Shown piece by piece: positions 1 through 7,876 of a stretch of DNA of 17,018 nucleotides. Source of the stretch: Candidatus Woesebacteria bacterium (GTDB taxonomy: Bacteria; Patescibacteriota; Microgenomatia; UBA8517; UBA10165); contig NZCP01000039.1 in assembly GCA_002686465.1 (NCBI GenBank), positions 1-17,018 of the forward strand, in the 5' to 3' direction. The number at the start of each line of letters is the position of its first letter. The first letter of the stretch is position 1. Under the pieces are notes generated by a model. The model searched no databases and was not told where the DNA came from. It saw nothing but the letters and a program-made list of their open reading frames with translations. The translations under genes and the position numbers were made by a program.

Positions 1-168
1 CTTTTTGGCGGAGTGTGGGAAATTGTAGGAATGTGGGTCCTTTATTTCTCAAAATGGGTGCTGAGAACTAATATGCTTTTTGAAGAGTGGTTTGACAGAA
101 AGAGGAGAAGAGAGTTTAAGGAGGCTGGCTTTACTCATATTTTTGTGATTGCAAGAAAAGCTACTTAA
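1..168 (+). CDS. 3' end of an unidentified protein (partial)
   Basis: Frame 1 is open from the window edge to a TAA at 166-168, giving the last 55 residues of a protein that starts upstream. The visible piece is FGGVWEIVGMW, a hydrophobic stretch, then a basic segment (DRKRRREFKEAG), and it ends FTHIFVIARKAT. A final beta strand ending in IARK is common at the C-terminus of class I methyltransferases, which would fit the three methyltransferases next door, but the piece is too short to assign. Its stop overlaps the end of the convergent minus-strand gene by 8 bases. The reading frame is well supported; the function is not. Confidence 0.6.
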   Translation, partial: LFGGVWEIVGMWVLYFSKWVLRTNMLFEEWFDRKRRREFKEAGFTHIFVIARKAT

Positions 169-829
169 CTTTTTTAACCGCAAGTAAACCTATGGAGTAC
201 TTTGGGTTTTTCCTAGTGTATAAATAATGAGTTGTTTCTGCTAAGATTCCCCAAACAAGTGCCCAGAAAAGTCGGGGCTTCCATTTTAATTCTGCCTCAT
301 TAGTTCTTAATATATTACAAAATTTAGTTCCATAGATACCTTCTACGCGGTAACCCCTATTTGTAAAATCTTCAACAGTCCAGCCTGAGAGATGTGCTTG
401 AAGTTTATTCTTTTTATCATACTGAGGGATAAAACCATTTGGTGTAACCAAAATTACTTTTTTTCGTGCTGCCTTTTCCATATTATCAAGTAGTTTATGT
501 CCATCATCTTTTTTCAGATGTTCTATGACGTCTAGTGCCATAACGGCATCAAATGATTTTTTCTTTACCAAAGAGTCCAACTTTCTTATATCACCAAGTG
601 TGTAATTGTTATGTATTTTTCGCTTTTTGCTATGCTCGATTGCAGGTTTGTGACCGTCTATACCAACAGTAGTATATTTTTTTTCAAATAAACCAATAGG
701 GGAATTATCGCCACAGCCAACATCTAAGATTGTTTTGCAACCCTCAAGGTGCTTTTCAACTTCTAATATGAAAGTTGCTAACACAAAGCGAGGGAAAGTT
801 TTTTTAAACAATCTAAGGAATTTTTTCAT
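161..829 (-). CDS. class I SAM-dependent methyltransferase
   Basis: A 222-aa Rossmann-fold methyltransferase. Motif I (SAM-binding glycine loop) is ILDVGCGDN at residues 34-42. The acidic residue ending strand beta2 is D58 in VGIDGH, and the post-motif ALDVIEHL lies near residues 98-105, as in the Methyltransf_11/UbiE-like superfamily. After residue 130 the protein is basic and hydrophobic (a tract near WALVWGILAET), which may touch the membrane. It is the last gene of a three-methyltransferase minus-strand operon, 44 bases after the preceding stop. The ATG at 829 starts MKKFLRLF. Probable role: methylation of a sugar or lipid-linked intermediate in envelope-glycan assembly. The substrate cannot be read from sequence. 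Its end overlaps the convergent gene by 8 bases, leaving no room for an intergenic terminator. Confidence 0.85.
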   Translation of the reverse strand: MKKFLRLFKKTFPRFVLATFILEVEKHLEGCKTILDVGCGDNSPIGLFEKKYTTVGIDGHKPAIEHSKKRKIHNNYTLGDIRKLDSLVKKKSFDAVMALDVIEHLKKDDGHKLLDNMEKAARKKVILVTPNGFIPQYDKKNKLQAHLSGWTVEDFTNRGYRVEGIYGTKFCNILRTNEAELKWKPRLFWALVWGILAETTHYLYTRKNPKYSIGLLAVKKVK

Positions 830-873
830 GATAAGCTTGATGCATCATCTTCCATCAGGGGCGAAACTATATA

Positions 874-1827
874 TTACTTAATTCCCCGTAGGATAATAAT
901 ATCTCCGGTTCTTAGTTTATCCAAAACCCATTCAAATGGATATAGGAAGAAAAAAAGTAAAGTAAACTTGTTGGTATTCATATTCTTCTTTAATATTGCA
1001 TTCATTAGATAAACAATACTTCTACCCAAACCGTCGCTAGAGCAAAATGTGATAGATAGATGTGAGAAACCCTCACTCTTAACAATCCTTGAAAGCGTCT
1101 TAGGCGAGAAAACAAAAAGATGTCTCGGTATATCGAGATGATACCAGAACCTACCAAATAATTTACTTACTGTACTGTCAGTATTTGGGGTTCCTAATAG
1201 AACTTCCCCTCCTGGCTTTAACTTCTTATGAATGAGTTGTAAACAGTTACGAGGATCGGGTATGTGTTCAATTACATGATACAGTCGAATACTGTCAAAA
1301 TAATTGTTAGGAAAATCTGCTATTTTTTCATATTCGCCTAGCTTGACATTCAGAAGCCCTCTCTCCTGGGCAATTTTGACAGCATTTTTGTCGATTTCAA
1401 TCCCATACACGTCCCACCCCAACTCTTTCAGAAGCACTAAAGTACTACCCGAACCACAACCTACGTCAAGAATTTTCCCCGGATTCCCGCTTGGTTTTTT
1501 GGGTATCGCGGGAACCCCCTTAACAAGAATTGAAAACATTCTACTTAAAATTGTTGGCTTGTAATAATGTTTTATAAGGTACGAACGGAATTGACCTATG
1601 AGCCCGCTCAGTCCTTTAGCTCTTGTCTTGTAGGAATAATATTGTTGGTGCGGGTAGTGTTTTTTTAATACTTCCCGTGATGGTTGGGGATCCAGAAAAA
1701 CTAGATTGCACCGGTGACATCTTTTGACATCAAAGATGCCAGGAATGTCAAACATGTTGTCCTTTGTTTTAAAGAAGGGAAAAGATATTTGTGCTTTACA
1801 AACAATACAATGTGGCACATTTTTCAT
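874..1827 (-). CDS. zinc-ribbon class I SAM-dependent methyltransferase
   Basis: A 317-aa protein with two parts. The N-terminus has two CxxC pairs (C7/C10 and C37/C40), the probable zinc-binding module seen in many sugar C-methyltransferase-like proteins. The Methyltransf_23-type Rossmann domain follows, with ILDVGCGSGS at 119-128, the acidic strand-2 residue E144 in YGIEID, and HVIEHIPDP at about 184-192. The C-terminal 40 residues are hydrophobic, a possible membrane contact. It sits in the middle of the methyltransferase operon, 20 bases after the upstream stop, with no clear Shine-Dalgarno sequence. Zinc-ribbon plus methyltransferase proteins are frequent in polysaccharide loci and are presumed to modify sugars or glycolipids; the exact substrate is unknown. 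The fold assignment is firm, the role inferred. Confidence 0.88.
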   Translation of the reverse strand: MKNVPHCIVCKAQISFPFFKTKDNMFDIPGIFDVKRCHRCNLVFLDPQPSREVLKKHYPHQQYYSYKTRAKGLSGLIGQFRSYLIKHYYKPTILSRMFSILVKGVPAIPKKPSGNPGKILDVGCGSGSTLVLLKELGWDVYGIEIDKNAVKIAQERGLLNVKLGEYEKIADFPNNYFDSIRLYHVIEHIPDPRNCLQLIHKKLKPGGEVLLGTPNTDSTVSKLFGRFWYHLDIPRHLFVFSPKTLSRIVKSEGFSHLSITFCSSDGLGRSIVYLMNAILKKNMNTNKFTLLFFFLYPFEWVLDKLRTGDIIILRGIK

Positions 1828-1847
1828 GCGATTTTATTTGTGTATTC

Positions 1848-2621
1848 TTAACTAGTTTTTCTAATTACTATGATGAAACCTTTTGACAAGCTCCAGAAAA
1901 TTGGGTTTAGCTTAATAAGTTCTATTCCCAGTTTACGGATTTTTGCATTGAGATTATTACTCGTTGCGCACCCATAATATGCCCCTTCGGGATTAAAGGG
2001 AAGTATAAACTCATATTTGCATTTAAATTGGTTAAAAAATCTTTTCGTACCCCAATACCCTTTTGAGTAAGAGCAGTCTTTATAGGAACTGACACCCTTT
2101 GCCAGACGAAGATAAAGATTTGCTAGAGGTAGGGGTAACCAGGAGAGAAAAGGAAGGCCATAATGTTGTTCAAACAGCCAGTATTTATTTGGTGCTGTCA
2201 TGTAAATCACTCCGCCTTTTTTGAGAAGTTCAAACATTCGCTTAAATGATCTTTTCTGGTCTGGCATATGTTCAAAAACTGTCAGGGAAACAATTAAGTC
2301 AAATTTTTCGTTGGTTTTGAAATCTTCAATGAGCCTTTTATAAAACTTAACATTCTTGACACTTTTGTGTTGGATTTTTGCGTCGTTGACTGCATTTGCC
2401 TGTGGCTCTATACCCACCACACTCTTGACGTACTTGGCTATTTCTGTTGCATATTCTCCTCGACCACACCCTACGTCTAGTACGTTGATTTGTTTGAGAG
2501 GCGTTTTCGAGAATTTTTTATACGCCTTGAGTATTTCCGGCGCTGCCGCCTTTACAACTTTATTCTGATTGGGAGAAAAACGAAGTCCAGACCTGGGAGA
2601 TTTTTTCTTGTACTTTTTCAT
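1848..2621 (-). CDS. class I SAM-dependent methyltransferase
   Basis: A 257-aa methyltransferase and the first gene of the minus-strand operon. Motif I is VLDVGCGRGE at 48-56, the strand-2 acidic residue is E72 in VGIEPQ, and the motif IV region reads SLTVFEHMPD at about 112-121. The basic N-terminus (MKKYKKKSPRSG) has no signal peptide. The C-terminal part contains a tyrosine- and glycine-rich loop (SYSKGYWG) and no predicted membrane span. A promoter at 2660-2688 would give a leader of about 30 bases before the ATG at 2621, and no Shine-Dalgarno is evident in it. Outside the SAM-binding motifs it looks unlike the two methyltransferases downstream, so the three probably act at different positions or on different substrates. 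Likely glycan or glycolipid methylation, by context only. Confidence 0.87.
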   Translation of the reverse strand: MKKYKKKSPRSGLRFSPNQNKVVKAAAPEILKAYKKFSKTPLKQINVLDVGCGRGEYATEIAKYVKSVVGIEPQANAVNDAKIQHKSVKNVKFYKRLIEDFKTNEKFDLIVSLTVFEHMPDQKRSFKRMFELLKKGGVIYMTAPNKYWLFEQHYGLPFLSWLPLPLANLYLRLAKGVSSYKDCSYSKGYWGTKRFFNQFKCKYEFILPFNPEGAYYGCATSNNLNAKIRKLGIELIKLNPIFWSLSKGFIIVIRKTS

Positions 2622-2659
2622 GCGTTATTTTTTAGATCGATAACAATGGTTACCGTTCG

Positions 2660-2688
2660 AGTATATTGAAATTGCCCCAAAATGTAAA
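2660..2688 (-). promoter_or_regulatory. promoter of the methyltransferase operon
   Basis: On the minus strand, a -35 box TTTACA (2688-2683) and a -10 box TATACT (2665-2660) are separated by exactly 17 bases. Each matches the sigma-70 consensus at 5 of 6 positions. The predicted transcript starts near 2653, about 30 bases before the ATG at 2621. It lies back to back with the plus-strand promoter at 2695-2722. Confidence 0.6.
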
Positions 2689-2694
2689 TGTATT

Positions 2695-2722
2695 TTGGTA
2701 GAGGCTAAATTTAAGGTAGAAT
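2695..2722 (+). promoter_or_regulatory. promoter placing +1 at the start codon of the 59-aa gene
   Basis: A weak -35 TTGGTA (2695-2700), a 16-base spacer, and a -10 TAGAAT (2717-2722) are followed by 6 bases and then the ATG at 2729. The expected transcription start coincides with the start codon, so the mRNA would be leaderless. No Shine-Dalgarno sequence is present. Confidence 0.5.
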
Positions 2723-2728
2723 ACTGTT

Positions 2729-2908
2729 ATGCGCTTTTTGCCTTTTGTGGTTAAGATGGCTTTCACCTTGGCAATTTTTCTTCTTCTTTTTTCTGGTTTT
2801 GCTACTTTGACAAATCATCCGGGATTTGCGGGGAGATTACTAATCTGGATATACTTCATACTTATTTTCGGAGCAGTATTTTATGTAATCTTTATGTTCA
2901 AAAAATGA
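2729..2908 (+). CDS. small two-helix membrane protein
   Basis: A 59-codon reading frame from ATG 2729 to TGA 2906-2908. The product is almost entirely hydrophobic, with a short basic N-terminus (MRFLPFVVK), a first predicted helix at about residues 9-27, a polar turn around TNHPGFAGR, a second helix at about 37-55, and a basic end FKK. The stop overlaps the ATG of the 916-aa GT-C gene (ATGA, 2905-2908), and a -10 box lies 6 bases before the ATG. Promoter, ATGA coupling and amphipathic pattern support a real gene that short-ORF cut-offs would miss. Function unknown. By position it may be an accessory subunit of, or a translational feeder for, the large membrane protein that follows. I do not recognise a family. 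Confidence 0.65.
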   Translation: MRFLPFVVKMAFTLAIFLLLFSGFATLTNHPGFAGRLLIWIYFILIFGAVFYVIFMFKK

Positions 2909-5655
2909 CAAAAATTATTTTGGTTTTATTATTAGTTTTTTTGTTTTGGACATTCCTTCTCCCCGGTCCACGAGTAGCTGTGGACTATCCGTACTGGTAT
3001 CAGGAGGAACTCAAGGAGGTTTTTGCAGAGCCTATTCTTTGGAGAGACTCTCTTGCGGCAGATGGAATGGGGCAGAGTGTCATTTCTACAGCGTGGGCGT
3101 GGCCCAGTATTTACACCTATGGATTTTTTACAAATCTTGGTCTAGACTTTACGGTTCTATCGCGCCTTTTAGGAATTATTCCGTTTTTGCTATTAGGAAC
3201 ATTTAGTATTACTAAACTTCTTGCCTCTTTAAAGATTAGAGGCTGGCCGAGGATTGTGGGATCACTTTTCTTTTTGGCAAATACATATATTCTCTTGCTG
3301 ATCGACGGTGGTCAAGTGTTTCTAGCTCTCGCTTATGCAATACTTCCACTTGCCTTTCTTTACCAGCGCGAAAGCACAAAAACCGGTACTTGGAAAAGTA
3401 GAATTAAATTCGGACTTGTTGCACTAGGCCTCTCGATATTTGACATCCGAGCAGTCTACTTCCTAGTTTTTCTCGTTGGCGTAGATTTTATTTTCAACTT
3501 GCTTTTTGCAAGGACAGTAAAAATCAGATTGGCAAAAGTCAAAAATTATTTTGTGACTGGCCTGGTCGTGGGAGTAGTACTAGTTGGGTTTCATTCTTAT
3601 TGGATTTTGCCAGTTATTTTTACCCAGGCTTCTATTCTGCCTACTGGTCATAATTTGGTTCAGCAGAGTGATTTCTTAAGCTTTTCCACTTTGGGACATT
3701 CTCTGTATCTTCTTCAGCCCCATTGGTATAAAAACGTTTTTGGCGAGCTTACATCCCTCCAGACTGAGTTTGTACTAATACCGATACTTGTTTTTTTGGC
3801 TCCATTGTTGGTCAGAAGAAATAAAAGAGTAGCATTTTGGATGTTAATTGCATTAGTATCTGTGTTTTTCGCAAAGGGTACAAGTGTGCCTTTTGGGCAA
3901 ACATATTCTTGGTTGCTTGCTAATTTTCCAGGTTTTTGGATTTTTCGTGATCCTACGAAATTTTTCTTCCTCGTCGGACTTTCTTATTCAGTTTTACTGG
4001 CAATGACTGTTAAAGCAATTTTAGACAGAATTAAGAAGTCTACCAAACTTGCAACAGTCTTCCCAATACTTCTTATACTTTACTTGTTGGCACTTGTGTA
4101 CCCTGTCTGGACAGGGAAAATGACTGGGCTTTTTTCAAATCCACCACACCAAGAGTTGTATCAAGAATTGGCGAGACTTCTTCGGTCAGACAAGGAGTTT
4201 GGCAGAGTATTATGGATACCCACGACTAACCCCTTGGGGTTTTCAAGTCCAACCCATCCTAAAGGACTAGCCTATTTATTGGCGCAAAGACGTCCATTTA
4301 CAATCGGTACTGTTGGAACTTATGAAACCATGAACTTTATCAGAGAAGCTCCTTTTATGGGAGAGTTGTTCGATATTGCTGCGATAAAGTATATCGCTTA
4401 TCCATATCCTGATACCAGAAAAAAAGACTTAAAGCTCGAGGAGTCTCGGTACTACAATGTCTTTTTAGAACAGATGTCTTCTTTGCCTTGGATGACTCTC
4501 ATTGATAGTAATCCTGCCTTTGGTTTACTTCAAATAAAGAATGTTCAAGATAGGTTTTTTATCCCTCAAAATATTTGGTTTGTTGTTGGCTCTGATGATA
4601 TCTATAACAAACTTGTTGAAATTCCAGAATTCAGGCTTGCAGAAAATGCCTTAGTATTTGCAGAAGAACACCCTAGTCTTTTATCAAGAATTCGAGACAT
4701 CCCAGGTGCCAAGATTTTATTGAATAACAAGACAAAACAAGATTTAGCAGGATCCCTCATTGATGCAGAGAACTTCATTTTCCCTGCATCAGAACTTCAG
4801 CTCGATCCCGATGCATCGGGGTGGTGGAAGCGTGAGACGGCAGACCTTGTTCGTTGGCGAGCATTTTTGCAGGAGAAATATAGCATTGATAATCTTGATT
4901 TTACCTATGGCGGTGGTTGGGCAGTGGGGGAAGGAGAAACAAAGCTTCTAATCTCTAATAATAAGTTCCTAAAAGGAAATGTACTCTTAGCAAGAGTAAT
5001 GGAGAGCTCAAAAGGCGGAAAATTAGAATTTTACCAAGGTGCGGACTTAGTGGGAATGATAAACACTAAGATTGATGAGCCAGAAAAGACAGAGGTAAAG
5101 TTTACGGTCTATGGAAATAATCCAGATCAGATTACCGAATATGACAAGGCTAGTTTTTCCTGGTTTGAGATAGGAAAATTATCAAAAGCAGAGTCGCTAA
5201 CCATAAGGACCACTGGGGATATAAATGTAGTTAATGCCTTGGTGATTCTTCCTGAGGACGAATGGGTAAGGGTGAAGGAAGAGGCAGGTACACTTTTTGC
5301 GGAGCAATCAGTCATCGATTTTGGCAAAGTTGATGATAAAGAAAGTGAATTGCTATTTACAGGTGGCAACGCCTTGAAAATCGAATACGAGAGAGTGTCT
5401 CCTGCTCACTACAAAGTCGAAGTCCCAGCGCTATCCACTCCGATAATTATTGCCTTTTCGGAAAGCTATAGTAATCTTTGGAAGTTGGAAGGTACTAGCA
5501 ACTCTTTGCCCCTTTACAGTTTTATAAATGGATTTCCAGTTGCGAAAGGTGGGGAGTATGAAATTAATTTTGCTCCACAGAGACATGTCTCGACTGGATT
5601 GAAAATCAGCATGACAACACTGACCTTGGCTTTTCTGGGCATACTCTTTTGGTAA
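2905..5655 (+). CDS. large GT-C-fold membrane protein (YfhO/AftD-like)
   Basis: A 916-aa integral membrane protein. The first ~400 residues form about ten or more predicted helices, starting with TM1 at 2-19. The first outside loop carries an aspartate (D27 in VAVDYPYW), the position where GT-C glycosyltransferases keep their catalytic acid. FRDPTKF at about 347-353 matches the FRxPxKF-type signature of YfhO-like and AftD-like proteins. A large, mostly beta-rich extracytoplasmic region (about 400-895) follows, then one C-terminal helix ending LGILFW at the last residue. It probably transfers a sugar from a polyprenyl-phosphate donor on the outer face of the membrane. Donor and acceptor are unknown. 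It is ATGA-coupled to the small protein upstream. The flippase follows 16 bases downstream with its own promoter inside this gene's 3' end. A 14-base palindrome lies at 4807-4820. Confidence 0.8.
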   Translation: MTKIILVLLLVFLFWTFLLPGPRVAVDYPYWYQEELKEVFAEPILWRDSLAADGMGQSVISTAWAWPSIYTYGFFTNLGLDFTVLSRLLGIIPFLLLGTFSITKLLASLKIRGWPRIVGSLFFLANTYILLLIDGGQVFLALAYAILPLAFLYQRESTKTGTWKSRIKFGLVALGLSIFDIRAVYFLVFLVGVDFIFNLLFARTVKIRLAKVKNYFVTGLVVGVVLVGFHSYWILPVIFTQASILPTGHNLVQQSDFLSFSTLGHSLYLLQPHWYKNVFGELTSLQTEFVLIPILVFLAPLLVRRNKRVAFWMLIALVSVFFAKGTSVPFGQTYSWLLANFPGFWIFRDPTKFFFLVGLSYSVLLAMTVKAILDRIKKSTKLATVFPILLILYLLALVYPVWTGKMTGLFSNPPHQELYQELARLLRSDKEFGRVLWIPTTNPLGFSSPTHPKGLAYLLAQRRPFTIGTVGTYETMNFIREAPFMGELFDIAAIKYIAYPYPDTRKKDLKLEESRYYNVFLEQMSSLPWMTLIDSNPAFGLLQIKNVQDRFFIPQNIWFVVGSDDIYNKLVEIPEFRLAENALVFAEEHPSLLSRIRDIPGAKILLNNKTKQDLAGSLIDAENFIFPASELQLDPDASGWWKRETADLVRWRAFLQEKYSIDNLDFTYGGGWAVGEGETKLLISNNKFLKGNVLLARVMESSKGGKLEFYQGADLVGMINTKIDEPEKTEVKFTVYGNNPDQITEYDKASFSWFEIGKLSKAESLTIRTTGDINVVNALVILPEDEWVRVKEEAGTLFAEQSVIDFGKVDDKESELLFTGGNALKIEYERVSPAHYKVEVPALSTPIIIAFSESYSNLWKLEGTSNSLPLYSFINGFPVAKGGEYEINFAPQRHVSTGLKISMTTLTLAFLGILFW
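4807..4820. repeat. 14-base perfect palindrome inside the GT-C gene
   Basis: CCCGATGCATCGGG equals its own reverse complement. It encodes PDASG in a stretch of the extracytoplasmic domain and is more GC-rich than its surroundings. The GATGCATC core also occurs at 839-846, within the 10-base palindrome TGATGCATCA (838-847) between two methyltransferase genes. It may be a dispersed genomic palindrome or a protein-binding site. Confidence 0.5.
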
Positions 5656-5664
5656 ATGTATAAT
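5636..5664 (+). promoter_or_regulatory. promoter placing +1 at the flippase start codon
   Basis: A perfect -10 TATAAT (5659-5664) has a 17-base spacer from a 4/6 -35 TGGGCA (5636-5641). Seven bases separate the -10 box from the ATG at 5672, so transcription is predicted to start at or one base before the start codon. The promoter sits across the stop codon of the GT-C gene. There is no Shine-Dalgarno sequence. Confidence 0.6.
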
Positions 5665-5671
5665 ATCTTTA

Positions 5672-6961
5672 ATGAGACAAATGGTTTCCTATCTACTACC
5701 TTTAAAAAACGCTTTTGCAACTGCAACCCTTAGACAGTCTTCTGTCACCTTTTTAGGAACAGTGACAAACGGTCTTCTTGGTGCAGGATTTTATATTCTA
5801 GCTGCGCGTGCCCTGGGTCCTGCAAACTTTGGTCTTTTAGTGGTAGCAATAACGACCCTTACTCTGGTTGGTGATATAGGAAATTTAGGAGCAGACACCG
5901 GTCTTGTAAGATTCGTTGCTAAATACATTAAAGATCAAAAAGAAAAGGCATACCGTTTTTTGAGACTGTCCTTGGCGGTGAAGTTTGTGGCTTTACCATC
6001 GCTCGCTTTAGCAGGTTGGTTTTTGTCACCTTTTATAGCGAATAATATTTTCCAAAAACCTATTTTGGAGTTCCCGCTTAAACTGGCATTCATCGGAGCT
6101 GGTGGAGCACTCCTTTTTTCTTTTTCAACAAGCTCTTTTCAGGCACTTCAGCGTTTTTGGTCCTGGAGTGGATTGCAGATTGGTACAAACACACTCCGAC
6201 TGTTGATTATAGCTGCTCTTTGGTATTACGGGAATCTTGGTCTGAATACAGGATTGGCAGTCTATATTGCGGTTCCCTTTCTAGGTTTTCTGGCAAGCCT
6301 CTTTTTCTTGCCAAGGGGGATTCTAAGAACTTCTCGGTCTTTTTTGGTTGCAAGGGAATATTTTCACTATAGCAAGTGGGTTGCACTATTTGCACTCTTG
6401 ACAGCCGTTTCATCCCGTCTCGATATTTTTATATCTGCGAGGCTGCTGGCAGCACAAGAAGTTGGTTTCTATGCTGCGGCAACCCAATTGGTTGTCATAG
6501 TGCCGCAAATTGTTGTGGCAGTTGGAACAGTCATCGCTCCTAAAATGGCTTCGCTAGTAACAAGGGAGGAGTTTGTAGCCTATTTTAAAAAGACACAACT
6601 CTTGGTCTTGGCTCTCGCAGCTCTAGGTGCAATATCTATACCCGTTGTCATTTATTTAATCCCTATTATTTATGGCTCTGTCTATGCAACATCTGTTCCC
6701 GCCCTTTTCGTTATACTTTTGTTTGCTATGTTAATCTTTTTGATTTCAGTTCCTGTACATAACGCAGTCTTATATTACTTCGGCTACTCTAAGCTTTTCG
6801 TCTGGGTGGCAGCAGGACACCTAGCGATTATTGGAATTTTAGGCTGGCACCTGATTTCTCTATATGGGGCGCCAGGGGCCGCATGGACAGTTTTTATTGG
6901 TGCAACTTTTAATTTTGTTGTACCACTGCTTTGGGTTATGAACAAGATAATACGGCGGTGA
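5672..6961 (+). CDS. Wzx-type polysaccharide flippase (MOP superfamily)
   Basis: A 429-aa multi-pass membrane protein with about 12 predicted helices spread evenly along its length, the normal size and shape of the Polysacc_synt/RfbX family. Family-typical features are the N-terminal segment TFLGTVTNGLLGAGFYILAA followed by RALGPANFGLL, the loop GADTGLVRFVAKY, and the mid-protein SSRLDIFISARLL with a charged pair in a helix. It should flip an undecaprenyl-diphosphate-linked oligosaccharide from the cytoplasmic to the outer face of the membrane. The start is ATG 5672, directly downstream of a TATAAT box. The next gene begins one base after the stop, so the two are likely co-transcribed. No Wzy polymerase is visible in the window, so the exported unit may be used unpolymerised or the polymerase may lie elsewhere. 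Confidence 0.88.
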   Translation: MRQMVSYLLPLKNAFATATLRQSSVTFLGTVTNGLLGAGFYILAARALGPANFGLLVVAITTLTLVGDIGNLGADTGLVRFVAKYIKDQKEKAYRFLRLSLAVKFVALPSLALAGWFLSPFIANNIFQKPILEFPLKLAFIGAGGALLFSFSTSSFQALQRFWSWSGLQIGTNTLRLLIIAALWYYGNLGLNTGLAVYIAVPFLGFLASLFFLPRGILRTSRSFLVAREYFHYSKWVALFALLTAVSSRLDIFISARLLAAQEVGFYAAATQLVVIVPQIVVAVGTVIAPKMASLVTREEFVAYFKKTQLLVLALAALGAISIPVVIYLIPIIYGSVYATSVPALFVILLFAMLIFLISVPVHNAVLYYFGYSKLFVWVAAGHLAIIGILGWHLISLYGAPGAAWTVFIGATFNFVVPLLWVMNKIIRR

Positions 6962-6962
6962 T

Positions 6963-7805
6963 ATGAAAGTTTGGGCCCACACACTTGTTAAAAACGAGGA
7001 GAGGTATTTATGGTACGCAGTGATGTCAATTGTTCCACACGTTGATAAAGTCCTTCTTTGGGATACTGGGAGTACAGATAACACAATTAAAATTGCTAAG
7101 GAGATAAAGAAAGTTGTAGGAGACAAGATTGATTTTAGCGAAGTAGGAAATGTAGATGTTGGAGAATTTACGACAGTTAGGCAAAAAATGCTCGATTCAA
7201 CCGCTGGGGATTGGTTTATTATTGTCGATGGGGACGAGGTTTGGTGGGAGGACTCTATCAAGGATGTAGTTAGGACAATTCAATCAAACAGCGGACTGGA
7301 GTCGGTTGTTTCACCGTACTATAATATCGTTCGGGATATATATCACTACCAAAGTTCAATTGCTGGTAAATACAATATCGACGGCAGGCGTGGTTTTATA
7401 AACATTCGAGCAGCGAGTAGAAAAATTCCAGGGCTCCACTTTGAAAAACCACATGGCCAACAAGGGTTATACGACCAAAGTGGCACGCTCTTGCAAAATA
7501 GGACACAGGATCATCGGAAGTTTATTGATGCCCCATATCTGCATTTTACAAATGTGACACGGTCTAGTACGCGAGAAAAAGATCTTAATGTACCCAAAAG
7601 AGATCTCAAGTTCAAGTACGAGTTGGGCATACCGTTCCCGCGTGATTTTTATTATCCAGAAGTTTTTTTTCGCCCAAAGCCAGATATTATTCCTAGTCCT
7701 TGGAGACGATCTACAATAGCTTATAATGTGAGGGCAGCCTTTGAAAGCCCAGCCAAATTTGTAAAACGGAAGTTTTTACTGTCAACAAGCACTACCGGAT
7801 ATTGA
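6963..7805 (+). CDS. GT2-family glycosyltransferase
   Basis: A 280-aa cytoplasmic GT-A enzyme. The nucleotide-binding N-terminus is MKVWAHTLVKNEERYL, the GT2 loop is DTGSTDNT at 34-41, and the metal/nucleotide-sugar motif is VDGDE at 88-92 (D89-x-D91). The opening TLVKNEE resembles GT2 proteins of the TPR/SunS-like or WaaE-like branch rather than the classical SxIIPxxN type. The C-terminal third is rich in aromatic and basic residues and has no membrane span. It follows the flippase by one base and is probably translated by coupling; the sequence just before the ATG (GGTGAT) is complementary to the 16S 3' end but lies very close. It likely adds a sugar to the lipid-linked glycan. Donor and linkage are not predictable. 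Confidence 0.83.
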   Translation: MKVWAHTLVKNEERYLWYAVMSIVPHVDKVLLWDTGSTDNTIKIAKEIKKVVGDKIDFSEVGNVDVGEFTTVRQKMLDSTAGDWFIIVDGDEVWWEDSIKDVVRTIQSNSGLESVVSPYYNIVRDIYHYQSSIAGKYNIDGRRGFINIRAASRKIPGLHFEKPHGQQGLYDQSGTLLQNRTQDHRKFIDAPYLHFTNVTRSSTREKDLNVPKRDLKFKYELGIPFPRDFYYPEVFFRPKPDIIPSPWRRSTIAYNVRAAFESPAKFVKRKFLLSTSTTGY

Positions 7806-7876
7806 TGTTGTTGGACCTCAGAAGTCTATAAGGAAGCTTCAAATTCTCTTTGTAGGGTCCGCGTTACAGAAAAGAT

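Noticed and set aside
6860..7261. 133-codon minus-strand open frame across the flippase/GT2 junction
   Set aside because: It is antisense to two well-supported genes, has no recognisable domain, and its low-complexity Ser/Thr-rich product is typical of a shadow frame.
7806..7876. Possible bidirectional terminator between the convergent GT2 and asnB genes (GGACC/GGTCC arms and GAAGCTTC palindrome)
   Set aside because: The arms are only five bases and about 38 bases apart, the inner pairing is poor, and there is no U-tract on either side.
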